A stretch of 64,000 nt of DNA from Epiperipatus broadwayi (GCA_028023455.1 JAQFVV010000036.1:7063576-7127575); one strand, 5' to 3'; numbered from the stretch's first letter, positions 45,216-57,419 are shown. Notes: generated by a model from the letters alone, not told the origin. Translations and numbers: made by a program.

Positions 45216-45869
45216 TCAAGATAATTGAATAAGCATCTCAAAGATCTCGTGACCAGTAAAATGACTGTTTTCATGGTTTTCCCAGTTACATTTATCACTC
45301 ACTTTGTAATCACACAAACGACAAGTAAATATTTCATTAGTAATGGAAGACATTTCTGCCTTACAACTACTTTCAAAATTTTTAAACTCTGTTTTTACTA
45401 TAGTTATGTAATCACACCAACTACATTGAGTAAATCTGTGCGTTACAGAAAAACAATTACTGTGCAATTTTAAGCCATCATATGAAGGAGTTTTGTAATC
45501 ACACAAACTGCAATAAAGTGCTTTATCTTCTGAATGGGTTGTTTCACGAGTTCTTAAGGATTTATGTTCACAAAAAGTATAGTAGAATGTATTTTCTCCA
45601 GTATGAGTGGTTTCATGTTGTACTAATTGGCTTTTGCTAGAAGTCTTGTATTCACAAAAATAACATTGAAAAGTTCCTGCATGTGTCCTTTCATGTCTTG
45701 TTAAACTACCTTTATACAAAGTTTTATATTCACACAAAGTACAGTGAAAAGATTTTACTTGTGAATGAATTGTTTCATGGTGTGTTAAACGATTTTTATT
45801 AGCAGTCTTGAATTCACAGAAATTGCACGGAAATATTTTTTCTGCTTTAAACATGTTTTCATGTCTCAT
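45216..45869 (-). pseudogene. C2H2 zinc-finger array, 3' part (217 codons open)
   Basis: Seven finger units of about 28 residues. Good ones: FPCNFCEFKTANKNRLTHHE (residues 14-33) with TIH, FHCTLCEYKTLYKGSLTRHE, FQCYFCEYKTSSKSQLVQHE. Degenerate: FYYTFCEHKSLRTRE (first Cys lost), LYCSLCDYKTP (second His lost), TQCSWCDYIT (no His pair), then FTCRLCDYKVS ending in HENSH. Linkers include HTGEN and HSEDKA, drifted from TGEKP. Upstream in the same orientation, 45870-46318 contains more fingers broken by stops and frameshifts, so the present open frame is a remnant of a longer array, not a clear gene. The FxCxxCEYKTSxKxxLxxHE consensus indicates one repeat-expanded family. Confidence 0.7.
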
Positions 45870-46318
45870 TAAATTTCCTTCATTTGATATTTTATGTATT
45901 TTTTCATGCCTTCTTAAATTTCCTTTATTTGATGCTTTACATTCACAAATATATGAAATGGTTTTTCTCCATTATGTATTCTTTCATGTCTTCTTAAACT
46001 GCTTAAGTCAGAAGTCTTGTATTGACCTAAATTGCAATAGAAAGGCTTTTTTCCTGTACGAACTGTTTCATGTTGTGCTAAATAACTTCTATTAGAAGTC
46101 TTAGTATATTAACATAAAGTATACTGAAAAGATTTTACTCCTGTATGTATTGTGTAATGATTTCTTAATCTTCTTTTATTAGATGTTTTATATTCACATA
46201 AGTTACGATGAAATGATTTTTCTCCTGTATACTGTTTTGTATTGTTTTAATAAACTTTTATAAAATATCTTTACTCACATAAAGTATAGTGAAACGTTTT
46301 CTGTCCAGTATGAATTAT
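45870..46318 (-). pseudogene. zinc-finger array, broken middle part
   Basis: The - strand gives finger pieces in changing frames: CSLCEYKTSNR-like, FYCNLGQYKTSDLSSLRRHE, then ICECKASNKGNLRRHEKIH and NEGNLMRHEN, separated by stops. About five eroded units join the two open segments on either side. Confidence 0.65.
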
Positions 46319-46663
46319 TTAATGCCTTCTTAAATGTCTCTTATTAGTATGTCTTGTAATCACAAAACCACAATGGAAAGGTTTTTCTCCTGTATGAATT
46401 GCTTCATGAATTTTTAATTGTCTTTTATTTGATGTTCTGTACTCACAAAAATTACAATGAAAGAGTTTTTTTTCTCCTTTATGAATTGCTTCTTGATGTG
46501 TTAGATAACTTTTATTATATGCTCTGTAATCACATAAAGTGCAATGAAATGGTTCTTCACTAGTATGAACTGTTTCATGTATTGTTAAATGTCCTTTATG
46601 CCATGTCTTATATTCACAAAAATTACTGGGAAAAGGATATTTTCCCTTCAAGTTTTCTTTCAT
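46319..46663 (-). pseudogene. C2H2 zinc-finger array, 5' part (114 codons open)
   Basis: Starts MKENLKGKYPF, followed by four fingers: FPSNFCEYKTWHKGHLTIHE (first Cys is Ser), FHCTLCDYRAYNKSYLTHQE, FHCNFCEYRTSNKRQLKIHE, and FHCGFVITRHTNKRHLRRH, frameshifted between its cysteines. The frame then stops. HTGEKPF linkers are kept between the last fingers. It reads as the 5' end of the same array, with no upstream effector domain visible. Confidence 0.7.
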
Positions 46664-46699
46664 ATCTTTTGGAATAACTTTTTAGTATATCTTTTCTAG

Positions 46700-47800
46700 A
46701 AGTCATGTAATTGTACTAACTGCAATTTAACAGTCTTTAACCAGTAGGAATTATAGCAATTCTTATCTTACTGCATATATTTTTTAAAATCAATTTTTAA
46801 TGTTCATAAAGTAAATGTTTAATTCCCACAATATTATCATTAGTAGAATTAAACAAAACTGTTTAATAGTCAGTAGTTTTTATGATCTGAAATTTTTCAT
46901 TAAATAGAAAGCTTTTCAAGATAATTTATTTTAAAAACACCATAACCTGAAGTTATTGTTTTTAATCAATCTCACAAACCATCATAGTATATGATAAATT
47001 CATTAACAACTTTTACACTCTGAAATAATAATAATAATTAATAAGGATTAATCAGAAATAATTTACTTTAAATGCTAATATTCCAGTAAATCAAAATGTC
47101 ATACTAAAATCATAAAACAATTGGCATTTATAGTTTTAAATAAAAACACTTTACAATAGCTACTGTGGATATAAAAAAATCTAATGATAGATATATTAAA
47201 AAATGATTCTACTGCTAATATTTTGTCAGATATCACAACTAAAATGTGATTCTATTATGATTACGATATAAATCACATATTTTGTATAAGATGGTTAATT
47301 AGATGTATTAGAATAGATATTACATATTAAAATACAGTGCTTCTGGGCATTAGAAAGATCTTGTGATTCGTATTGCATCCCTAAAAAAATAATGCTACTT
47401 GGATCCAAATATATGAAATATTTTGCTATAAATATAAGTTATCTCTTGGAAAGACAATTACGATTTGAACAGATAGACAAAAAATGTTTTTGTGAATTAG
47501 CTTGTTATCCAAATGGTGATATCAAATTGCATAAATTATTTGTTAAAGGCTATTCTGCTATTGTTTGAAAATTATTCTGGTTGTAATCGTTATTTTACTG
47601 AATTTAATTCCAGTGTTACATAGAGTACCCAAAACATGGCTTTTTAAACAAATCACAATGATCACATCCAACATTTTATGAGTTAGACGTCTTGAATAGT
47701 AACCTAAAAAAAAAAAGAATATTAATATGCAACCTATTACTATAATAATTAATTTTATATTACTGACTAATAATCAAAACAATAATTAAACATATTTTCA
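46700..47800. other. AT-rich intergenic DNA upstream of the zinc-finger array
   Basis: No promoter element or exon recognised. Confidence 0.4.
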
Positions 47801-47809
47801 AGAAAAACC

Positions 47810-47935
47810 TACAGTGAAATGTTTTTTCTCCAGTATGAACTATTTAATGCCTTCTTAAATGTCTTTTATCAAATATCTTGTAATCACAAAAACTACAATG
47901 AAAAGGTTTTTCTCCTGTATGAATTCAAAGCTCAT
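47810..47935 (-). pseudogene. isolated zinc-finger fragment
   Basis: About 120 bp nearly identical to the 46.3-46.4 kb end of the array (complement of CCAGTATGAACTATTTAATG, CTTCTTAAATGTCTTTTATC). A duplicated scrap of one and a half fingers, with stops. Confidence 0.7.
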
Positions 47936-48169
47936 ATGGTTTTATAAAAAATCAATAATTATAAAATTAGCACAATTTTGTTTAATTTAAAATTGAAACA
48001 ATAATAATAAAGACAAGTCAGTAGTTTTTAATATTAAGATCTTAGTAAAAACAACACCTAGAATTAAAATTTCGTCATTTAATATGAAAGATTGAACACG
48101 AATTTCAAAAATGTCTATAATTTACTAACATTACCATTATTTTCAACCAATATCACTACTCCAGAATGA

Positions 48170-48500
48170 TCTCTATAAGTTTAATCCAATTTCTCTGACC
48201 ATAGCTTCACATCATTTCTGAAAACTTCCTTATTTCATCCATTTCATATATACTCTCTTTAGGTATTTTGAAATATTTTGGAATCCAGTTTCAAACTATA
48301 TCTATCCATTTATTGTTATCTCTTCAAGAAATATAGTCAGCCTACCTTCATTTAACCATCTTAATGCTTTCAAAATTTATTTACTCTATCCACCATATAT
48401 TTTGCTTTCACAGCCAACCCACATACTTCATTGTGTGGTCTAAAGTCTCTACACTGCTCTCCTACTAAGTGTTTGAGTTTCAGATTCATATGTAAGTATT
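48170..48500 (-). pseudogene. RTE-like LINE tail, diverged copy
   Basis: Shares phrases with 28.6 and 38.2 kb on the - strand: TTTTGGAATCCAGTTT, TTGTTATCTCTTC-AGAAATAT, GTGGTCTAAAGTCTCTACA-CTGCTCT. Older than the other two. Confidence 0.6.
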
Positions 48501-48768
48501 GGCAAAACATTTATTTAAAAGCATGCTTTTCTACAAAAGTAATCCATCCAAGTTTAATTCACACTCCTTTCTTGAAAAGTTAATACACATTAATTATGCC
48601 TATTTAGTATCTATTTTTAGTCTTACTTTCTCACTTTCATCTGATAGCCTGGTTTATAAGACAGTCAATAAAAAGACATTGTTAACTATTTACTTATTAA
48701 AAAAGGGCAATTATTTCTTTAAAAAAAGTAAGTTAAGAAAAAAGACATTGTAATTAATAATTTGTAAA

Positions 48769-49356
48769 GCGCATACTCATTATGTAAGTAATATATATTA
48801 AGACTATAACCTTAAGACTATGTGCCTAAAATGCGACAGTAGGGACCTCTACAAATCTAAACACAAGATTAATGACTTTAAAAGACAAGAGTGGCCACTC
48901 TTATCTTAGACCTAATTTCTAATTATTTAGGTGAATCTAAAGCATTTTGATTTGAGAGCATGAAGCTATTAAAACTACTTCACTGATTAAGTCCACAATT
49001 TTTATGTAAACTAACTTACGCGAAATCTTTCAATATACGAATCAGTGTGAAGTTCTTATAATTAGAAATCTTTTAAAACTTTAAATTTTTTTTCAAAGAT
49101 TTCTAATTATAAGAATTTCATACTGACTCATTGTAAATTGAAAGATTTCACAAATGTTAGTTTGTAGAGAAATTATGGATTTAATCAGTGAAGTAGTTAA
49201 TAGTTTCATGCTCTCAAATCAAAATGCTTTAGATTCACCTATATAATTAGAAATTAGGTCGAAGAATGGCTTCTCTTGTCTTTTAAAGTCATTAATCTTG
49301 TGTTTAGATGTGTAGTGGTCCCTACTGTCGCCTAGTCTTAAGGTTATAGCCTTAAA
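48769..49356. repeat. family E long palindrome, arms about 270 bp
   Basis: The left arm begins GCGCATACTCATTATGTAAG and includes GCGACAGTAGGGACC, CACAAGATTAATGACTTTAA and TTGATTTGAGAGCATGAAGC. The right arm carries the same blocks inverted, back to CCTAGTCTTAAGGTTATAGCC. The centre is near 49080. Imperfect, with scattered substitutions. Partial copies lie at 12235, 51852 and 61254. GTTAAGAAAAAAGA occurs at both edges and could be a target duplication, but similar tandem units on both sides make that uncertain. Confidence 0.8.
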
Positions 49357-50257
49357 AAGACAATGTTAAGAAAAAAGATGTTGTTTACTATTTAGTTATT
49401 AAAAAAGTGTAATAAAAAAGGTCAGTTACTTATTAAAGGCTCAAGGCCAGATAATGTTATAATAAAGTATTTTTGAGGAGAAACAGCGCCATTCAGCGGC
49501 CTATAGCATCGATGATACTAGTATTGTTTTTCCTAGTGTAAAAATTATGAAAATCTTCAAAATTGTAATTCTCATATAAACATTACTATCTAATTTAGCA
49601 GTGCCATGTTAGAAATAATTATAGTGAAGTCAATAAATCCTATTTTGTGTTTTGTATAGTTTATAAAAAACAATATTCTTTTTGTTATTGTTGGCATTTA
49701 ATTAATTTGGTAATTTACAAATACAGACAACTGTTTATCTAAAATAAATATTTACTTCATTAATGTAAAATTATTATCTACATCAATTTCTAAAAAAAGG
49801 ATTTTCTTTCAAAAGTGGGATTCCATGATAATCACATTCCAGACATTTAATAGATTATTATGTCCAGATAACAGTCAAAATTAATTGTTGATATTTAGGC
49901 TATAATTTTACGTATATGTTAATTTTTTATGGAATTATTACAGAAAATGCAATTCCCAAAGGAGATAAATATAAAAAATATCTGACCTGCAAATTTATAT
50001 AACTCTCAAAAATTATCTAACATACTAGGTATTTGTGTGAAAGTTTGTGATGATGGTATTGTAGCTGTCATACATATGAGGATTATTTCCATCATTAAAT
50101 ACTAATTGATGAATGTTTTTAGAAAAATTCAAACTTTATTTAAACTTTTCAAATACATTCAACTGTTAGTAATAGCACAAAGATTAATAAATAACATGTT
50201 TTGTTATTTCTGTGTCTTTTCTTCACTGTTGTTGACCTGACTGGAGATAGTACTAAC

Positions 50258-50360
50258 CAGGAAATCAAACCTGGGACTTTTAACTTAAGGCAATGCTCTA
50301 ATCAACTAGGCTATTCTGCTAACTTAAGGCAATGCTCTAATCAACTAGGCTATTCTGCTA
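50258..50360 (-). repeat. tRNA-like SINE fragment with 39-bp tandem duplication
   Basis: On the - strand AGCAGAATAGCCTAGTTGAT (A box) with TAGAGCATTG, then GTTAAAAGTCCCAGGTTTGA (B box) with TTTCC. AACTTAAGGCAATGCTCTAA with TCAACTAGGCTATTCTGCT is present twice (50282-50320, 50321-50359), so the D- and anticodon-arm region is doubled. Confidence 0.65.
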
Positions 50361-51851
50361 AATTTCTTTGGTTCAATGTATGTTCAACAACAACTAGAAA
50401 ATATAAAGGTTTAGTTCAAAATTTTGCAGTGACATAAACTTTATTAATTTACTTTTTTCTCAATACTATATACTCTTTTCATACAATTTTTTTTTTCAAG
50501 ACAGTTAAGTATTCACGTACATTATGAAAAAATTTGGAAGAAAGTTAGATTGACCAATGGCTTTTTTACATCTTTCAATTTTATTACTGAATGCATAGAT
50601 TAGAGTCATTAACTATGTGCTTCGTGGTTTGTATATGCCCACGTTTACCTAAGTTAGTCAAAAGTTTTTAAATTCCATTTCTGAAGCAAATACACACAGA
50701 GATTGTAAGTACTTCAGAACATCTTGACGAAACTCTACTAATGTCTTGAAATATTAAACCATATGGTTATGTTGCTGAATTTAAAAAAAAAAAAGAAATT
50801 TGTTTTGGAGTCTGTAAACCAGAATCTCATTTTTTATGCTATACTTTTTTCAATTTTTTGAAAAAGTTCTTGACTAAATATCCTAAAGAAGATCTTGATT
50901 TGAAGCTTATTTTATGTAATGACACAGTTAGAGTTAATAATAAATCTGATCTGCTAAATCACATTTTGTATATCTGTGAGACAATTTCTAATAATGAAAG
51001 AATGGAAATTCACTATTAGGGAGATGTGAGTTAATAAAATGGAGGTTATATATATATTTTAAAAAACCAAGATATTAAAAAAATGAGAATATTAAAAATA
51101 AATTTTCTATATTTATTACATAAAAAATTAATATGGATAGAAAGTGATAAAATTAATTCAAATCAAAGTGGAAAATATTTTTAAAAAATTTAAGAAAAGT
51201 TGTATTGAAATTAGGTTATGGGTAAAAGGATAAAAGCTTTGTTTTAACAATTATAATTAATACATTAGTAGAGATAAATGAATAAAAGTATACAAAACTG
51301 ATGAGATAAACTGCAGCATATATATAAGAAACTTAATACATGAAACGAGATGAATAAAAAAAAAATAGTAAATTCACATTACTATAAAAATAAAATATTT
51401 TGAATGGGAAAGGCATGGGAATAAAGAAAGAAAATGTATTTCAAAGATGAGAAGAATATAAGCACTTAAGATAGCAAATCTTTAACAGCATTAATTAAAA
51501 AATAAATTACAGTAGAAAAAGATGAGAATAATCTTGGTAAAGCATTGAGAATTAAAAAATTACCTGATGTTGGTAATATAAATTAGGATTTTCCAACAAT
51601 TGATTTTATTAGAGAAATAACCAAACGCAGTAAAACATGACAATGGTATAACACTTGGAATGATTTACACAGCAAATAAATATTACATATTTAATAATCA
51701 TAATTTATTAATGGACTTACTAAAATTATTAGATTCCAACTGGAATGACTTAAGATGGTAACCACTAAATCTTATCAGTTTTGTTAACAAGACATTTAAA
51801 GAACAATATTATCATTAGTAAATGAAATAATATAATTATTATTTTACAAAT

Positions 51852-52060
51852 TGTGGACTTAATCAGTGAAGTAGTTAATAGCTTCATGCTCTCAAATCAA
51901 GATGCTTTAGATTTGCCTATATAATTAAAAAATAGATCGAAGATAAGTGTGTCCACTCTTGTCTTTTAAAGTCGTTAATCTTGTGTTAAGATTGGTAGAG
52001 GTCACTACTGTCGCATCTACGCGCATAGTTTTAAGGTTATAGCTTTAATATATATTACTT
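51852..52060. repeat. family E single arm
   Basis: TGGACTTAATCAGTGAAGTA onward to GGTTATAGCTTTAA matches the right arm of the 49-kb palindrome without its partner. Confidence 0.75.
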
Positions 52061-52069
52061 AAAGAAGGA

Positions 52070-53510
52070 TAATATAAAAGATAACAATAAGGATGCTATA
52101 TGCATACAATAAATTATCTACAAATATTTTTCATAACACAAAAGATTAGACACAAAAGTTGAATTGCATCCAATAAAATGAGCAAAGAGGATTAAAAAGT
52201 AGACTTTGTACCATGAATTCCTTCAAGTGGTAAATGAATTAACTTAAAACTGAGCTTCCAATGTGTTGCTATAAACTTCACAAAGTTCAGCTAAGAATAC
52301 ATCAAACATTAACACTAATTACTCTGGTAAAATAGACTTTACTTAAAGGTATCCTATGAAAGAAGCTAAAGTTTTTAGACAAACAATATGGCCGAATTGG
52401 ATTCTGTTGCCTCAAATAAAAAATTTAAAATAATCGTTCACCATTCTTATATTTTAATATTATCTGAATCCTCATTCTATGCACTTATGGAGATGATTTG
52501 GATATCGGTAAGAGTCTGGCAATCAATCCACATTTCTTCCCAATATTGGTTATTCATCTCAGAAGCTTTCCAATCACCAAAATAATTACAGACATAAATA
52601 TTTTTAATTCAAACACACAAAAAAAACTGATAATCATTAAGAATATCAATGAGGTTTATTTATGATGTCAAATCCTGCTTTTTACCTCTGGAGGACCTCC
52701 AAAATCCTTCTAATACTGGTACTGGCTATATTTCTTGATCATTGTCAAATTGCAAAACAATCCTCTGATGGTCAACTTAAGAACCATTTACATTGGTAAC
52801 TTTAATCTTTGTGCTGACCTAATAAATACAATCCCAGTTCGCCATTTCCATCTCTTGTAAGGGAAAAGATTCTTATAATCATGATATAACTACCCTGAAC
52901 TATATATATATTCTAACTCTGCCAACACTTTCAGCAATATCTAAACTTTGAAAATGGACACTGCTGGTAATGATTAATAATATTAAATGAGTATTAGGAA
53001 TGAAATACATTTACCTACGAATGATAAAATTATAATTTGCATTTTTATGAAATTATAATAAAGTTTATTAAATGGCAGACTAATAAATATCATATACGGT
53101 TACGCACACATGTGCAACAAATGATTGGATTAATTTTTATGCAAGATATTAGTAAAATCTTCTAAATGCAGATTAAAGTTTTAGTTGGCTATATCATTTC
53201 AAACTTACTTCAATATGTTATCTCCCAATATCTTTCAGATATATTTAGTTCATCCGACAATAACATGAAATACATTCATAAATACTTGTCATATGGTAAA
53301 GAGTACCTAAACTTTGCTCATTCAGCTCTCACAAGGCTATAGGGACTTAAATTCTTACCATTTGTGTAAATCAAAAAGAGTAAGTTTCTTCATTTTAGAT
53401 TCTAAACAAAGCCCAATTAATTTCCTATGAATTATATATATATAAATGGAAATGAAGTCTCATTAAGAAATGATATTTTATAGGTAAGTAATCCAAAAAT
53501 AAAATGAAAT
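52070..53510. other. intergenic DNA, no recognised gene
   Basis: 52380-52870 is less AT-biased and holds a 65-codon open frame (52388-52585), but I recognise no domain on either strand. Confidence 0.4.
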
Positions 53511-53519
53511 ATCTTATCT

Positions 53520-53808
53520 AAAGCATATATACAAAATAAGCCAGAAACTAGTCTGGGGATATTGGATGAGTAGGCATTAGATAGGGATTTTATGCACAAG
53601 CCTTCTGGCATTCATTGAGGGTGGCAATACTGTATGGAGAGTTTTGCTTTGTTTATAAACAATTATATACTAGTATAAGATAGTGATCATGTGATGGTTG
53701 GCACAGGGTGGCAATACTGTATGGAGAGTTTTGCTTTGTTTATAAACAATTATATACTAGTATAAGATAGTGATCATGTGATGCTTAATGGTTTAAAGCA
53801 TATATACA
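53520..53808 (+). mobile_element. Rep-A copy, 5'-truncated inside the hammerhead, with internal duplication
   Basis: Perfect 14-bp direct repeats AAAGCATATATACA. The insert begins at AAGCCAGAAACTAGTCTGGG, that is, within stem II of the HHR, and ends ATCATGTGATGCTTAATGG. An 88-bp segment (GGGTGGCAATACTGTATGGA to GATCATGTGATG) is tandemly doubled. Confidence 0.85.
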
Positions 53809-53814
53809 TTAGCT

Positions 53815-55300
53815 TCATAGTAATCCAATATTTTCAAGATAATAAAATTACACTTACAATAATCTAAAATCAGGTTTATGTACAAGTTCTGATGGGCGAT
53901 CAACAGTTGAAATTTAATCTCGCGCTGAAACAGATTCCGCATAGTCTTGGCTTGTTGGTCACACTTGTATGCACTTCTGCAGATCACATTATTAATGTAG
54001 AATCATGGTATGTTTTTACCCAGGTAAGCTGAAATTTGAGCAATGACAATGTGTTTTGAGCAACAGATGGACAATATTTATCTTCTGGAAAGAGAAGCAT
54101 AGTATCTATTCATCTTTGAGGAGCTACATAAAAGTGATAACTTTTCAAAAGCACTTAACATATAATATTATTAGTTACCCCTGACTTTAAAGTCATCAAT
54201 ATAGGAAATATATTAAAGTACTTTCATGGTTACCCTGTTTTATTCAAAAGTGTAGGTGGTACAAATTATCATCATAAAGACAAATTGATTAGCTCCTTTG
54301 TTAATGCTGTCTTCTTTTTAATCTGATCAAATTTGATTTTGTATTTACCTTTCTATATTTTTCTATTGATATTATTTCTTTAAAATGATGATTTCTCTTT
54401 CAGCATTTACAAATCATCTAAAAATATGTTTTTCATAGTTCCAAAAGTCAACAATCTCTTTTTGCTATGATGGTAATTTCTTTAATCAACTTTATTTTAT
54501 ATCTTATGGTTATTACTGTTTTTGCACAACTATATGAGTTATTGCAGTATTCTTGAAATTCAATGGTCTTGGTATACATGTACACAGATTGAATAAAATA
54601 AATTCATGTCACATTTTATTAAAATGGTTTTACATTTTTACTTTCAAAACTATTACACTTATTTAATATATTTTCAAATTGACTTTCAAAAAATGATATA
54701 AGATTTGCATTCAGAAACAATTTCCGTCTTCAGAAATTAAAACGTTATATGATGAGGTTTGCTTGTAACGTGAACATATTAAAAACTTGTGTATTTATTC
54801 CAATTTTTTGTGCATACAATTTATCTTATACACAACATTTTGGGATATCTTTTATTTTTCTATATAAATTGTTGTATGTCACTATGAATCACTTTCAGAG
54901 ATCAACCATTATCCTATTCTTTAATTTAAAGAATTGAAAATGCTCTAAACGAATAACGACTGGTCAGTGAGACATTCACAATAATATACAACCATATTAT
55001 ATTTTATATTCATTACTTTATTTTATTTTCAATTTCTGTGTTACCATGTGGACATACTTTTAATCACACTGCCAGACCTTTTTTTTTGTGGTTTTAAGTT
55101 TTACATTTAATTTTATAAAAACTGGTTTTAAAAGACTTAAGATCCAGTGTTTAAATCCAGATCTCTAATGGCACTTTTTGGGATTTGATTTATCTAATCA
55201 CAATAGATAGTAATTTACGATTAGAACTTTAAACTCAAGAAATATAATACTGCTCAGATCAACAACCATCCCATGTAATCCACCCTAAACACACTATTTT
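53815..55300. other. intergenic DNA, no recognised gene
   Basis: Open frames up to 64 codons (53793-53987, 54749-54937) lack any motif I recognise. Confidence 0.4.
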
Positions 55301-55304
55301 CAGT

Positions 55305-55567
55305 AGTTTTTAAGATAAACCACTAAACATCACATAATCACTATCTCATACTAGCACATAATTGTTATTAAACAAAGCAAAACTCTCCATACAGTAGTGC
55401 CACCCTGTGCCAACCAGAGTAATCAATGGAGTAATCTGGGGATATTGGATGAGTAGGCACTAGATAGGGATTTTATGCACAAGTCTTCTGGCATCCATTG
55501 ATTACTCTGGTTGGCACAGGGTGGCACTACTGTATGGAGAGTTTTGCCTTGTTTAGTTTTTAAGATA
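55305..55567 (-). mobile_element. Rep-A foldback copy with hammerhead core deleted
   Basis: Perfect 13-bp direct repeats AGTTTTTAAGATA. The left end AACCACTAAACATCACATAATC is the element's 3' end; the right end GGAGAGTTTTGCCTTGTTT is its 5' end. The centre switches directly from the inverted arm to CTGGGGATATTGG, close to the HHR cleavage position. Confidence 0.85.
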
Positions 55568-56347
55568 GTATAATTTTTTAATGGTCTGGCTTTCTAATAT
55601 TTCTGCAAACTTTTTTCTTAATATCATATAAATTCAGATAAACATTTAAATACAAAACTATTTTTTGCATTTTGCTCATTGCAACAAGATGAAAATGAAT
55701 AGCCTATTACTAAGTAGTTAAATATATAACAAGTGCTTAAATTCAAAGTAATAATGCTTTAAAATAACAACACAATGGCTAGAAATAAAAACAGAAAATC
55801 ATTCCATTACTTATAGATATTATAACTAGTTTGTATTCCTGCCTTAATTGATAATAGCTGATCCATTAGAAATAAACCAAGTTACCTAACAACAATAAAG
55901 GTAGAAAAATATCAATGAGCTGAGTGACCAATTACAACCATCATAGTTAAGTAAATATTTGCTCGTATAAATGTATATAAACGTGTAATAGTACAATTAT
56001 TAACAATTAGTTTTAATTATCATTATGTAACAAAACCAAATTTTTATAAATTCTATATTATTGTTGAATTACACCAATAATATTTAGGCAGTATTTCTGA
56101 CAATTTATACTAATAAAATGTAAATTACCATTATGTATGGAAACTATTGATTATTACAAAAATAAAAGATGGCTGTTATATTATCGTCAACAAATGCACA
56201 GTAATAAATATTCACTTACATTGATTATATTACCTAATTAATTTGAAGGCTTAAAAAAACAATAAGATTCTGGTGACATAAAGCATGTCCATACAAAGTA
56301 ACGACTATTCATTTACATAAATTATTTTATTTAATTAGCTTATAGAA

Positions 56348-56463
56348 ATATTAATAAGGATTTGGTGGCCTAGTGGTTAGCATAGCTGCCTTCCAAGCAG
56401 CTGGCCTGGGTTCGCTTCCCAGTCAACGCATTTGACATATGAAAATATATATATTAATAAGGA
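56348..56463 (+). mobile_element. short SINE derived from tRNA-Gly(TCC)
   Basis: ATATTAATAAGGA at 56348-56360 and 56451-56463 are perfect 13-bp direct repeats. Between them is a near-complete tRNA body: GTGGCCTAGTGGTTAGCATA, GCTGCCTTCCAAGCAGC (anticodon TCC), GGGTTCGCTTCCC, ending CAACGCA, plus a short TTTGACATATG tail. The acceptor stem is mismatched (5' part lost into the target duplication), so it is a retroposed copy, not a working tRNA gene. Confidence 0.85.
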
Positions 56464-56469
56464 TAACTT

Positions 56470-57090
56470 GTAGCATGCCCTAGGCTGTCTTAGTCCTAGA
56501 TCCTATCTCTTCCTTGTTTCTATCTGCTTCTTTTTCATCTTGTTCTCTCCTCTTATTATTCAAGAATGAACTCTAAAGTATAAGAGATTGTTTTTATGAT
56601 CTTTACTTGGATGTTATTTAAAACAATTTAAACCTAAAAACCTATTATTTAATAAACATTATTGTTAACTAAAAACACAATTTCTTTCTTATAATTATCT
56701 TTGTTTACTAATACGTGCACTCAAGGCAGTGTCCCTAATATATCAAATTAGTGATCAGACATAGTAATTAAAGAAATATTATTTATTTTATCTTGAGTTG
56801 CTTTTCTCCATCTGATTTTCACAAACTATTTCATATATAAAACAAACTTGTTAGTTTTGCTGTTAATGAAAATATTTTAAGGCCACATATATCAAAAATT
56901 CAAAACTGTGAAATTCTATTGTTGGCTGAGTGATGGGCAAAAGACAAAATACAATAATTGGTCTGGATTCCCAAAATGTATAAATATTATCATAAGTTTT
57001 ATTTTTAAAAGAATTTTATTGTTACTAAAATACATGATTTAGCTATGCAAGACTAGCACTTGAAATATGATGACTCAATTATGACTAAGT
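56470..57090. other. intergenic DNA, no recognised gene
   Basis: AT-rich, nothing recognised. Confidence 0.4.
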
Positions 57091-57099
57091 CTCGTGTTC

Positions 57100-57310
57100 T
57101 TTTCAGCAGGGATGGAGGCCTTGACAGGTAGCGATCTCATTGTCCTGGGGCGAGACCTCCATAAAGGCTCCATGTGCTGCCAAAAAGGAATTTGGTTGAC
57201 AGAAGCAAGTCTTTTGCTTGCAGGGCATTCAGCTGGGAGTTAAAGATTGCTGATGGTTTAGGTCTTGGAAGCGCAAATATAGTTGTGCACCTGGCCATCC
57301 ATATAACATA
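57100..57310. other. GC-richer patch of unknown nature
   Basis: Base composition is clearly higher in G and C than its surroundings, with codon-like texture on the - strand (open 57370-57137; another frame reads CPASKRLASVNQIPFW, QHMEPLWRSRPRTM). It starts after TTTTCAG on the + strand. It could be a processed or transposed exon fragment. No domain recognised. Confidence 0.3.
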
Positions 57311-57419
57311 TGAATGGTGATATTTCAAAAAATAAAAAATTACACTGCAAAATGAATTAAAAGACATCATAAAATATCAAATGAAACAACAAAAGAAATA
57401 GAATACATCACCACTTTCA

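Noticed and set aside
56359-56430. Functional tRNA-Gly(TCC) gene
   Set aside because: The 7-bp acceptor stem does not pair properly (GATTTGG against CAACGCA region) and the unit sits between 13-bp target duplications.
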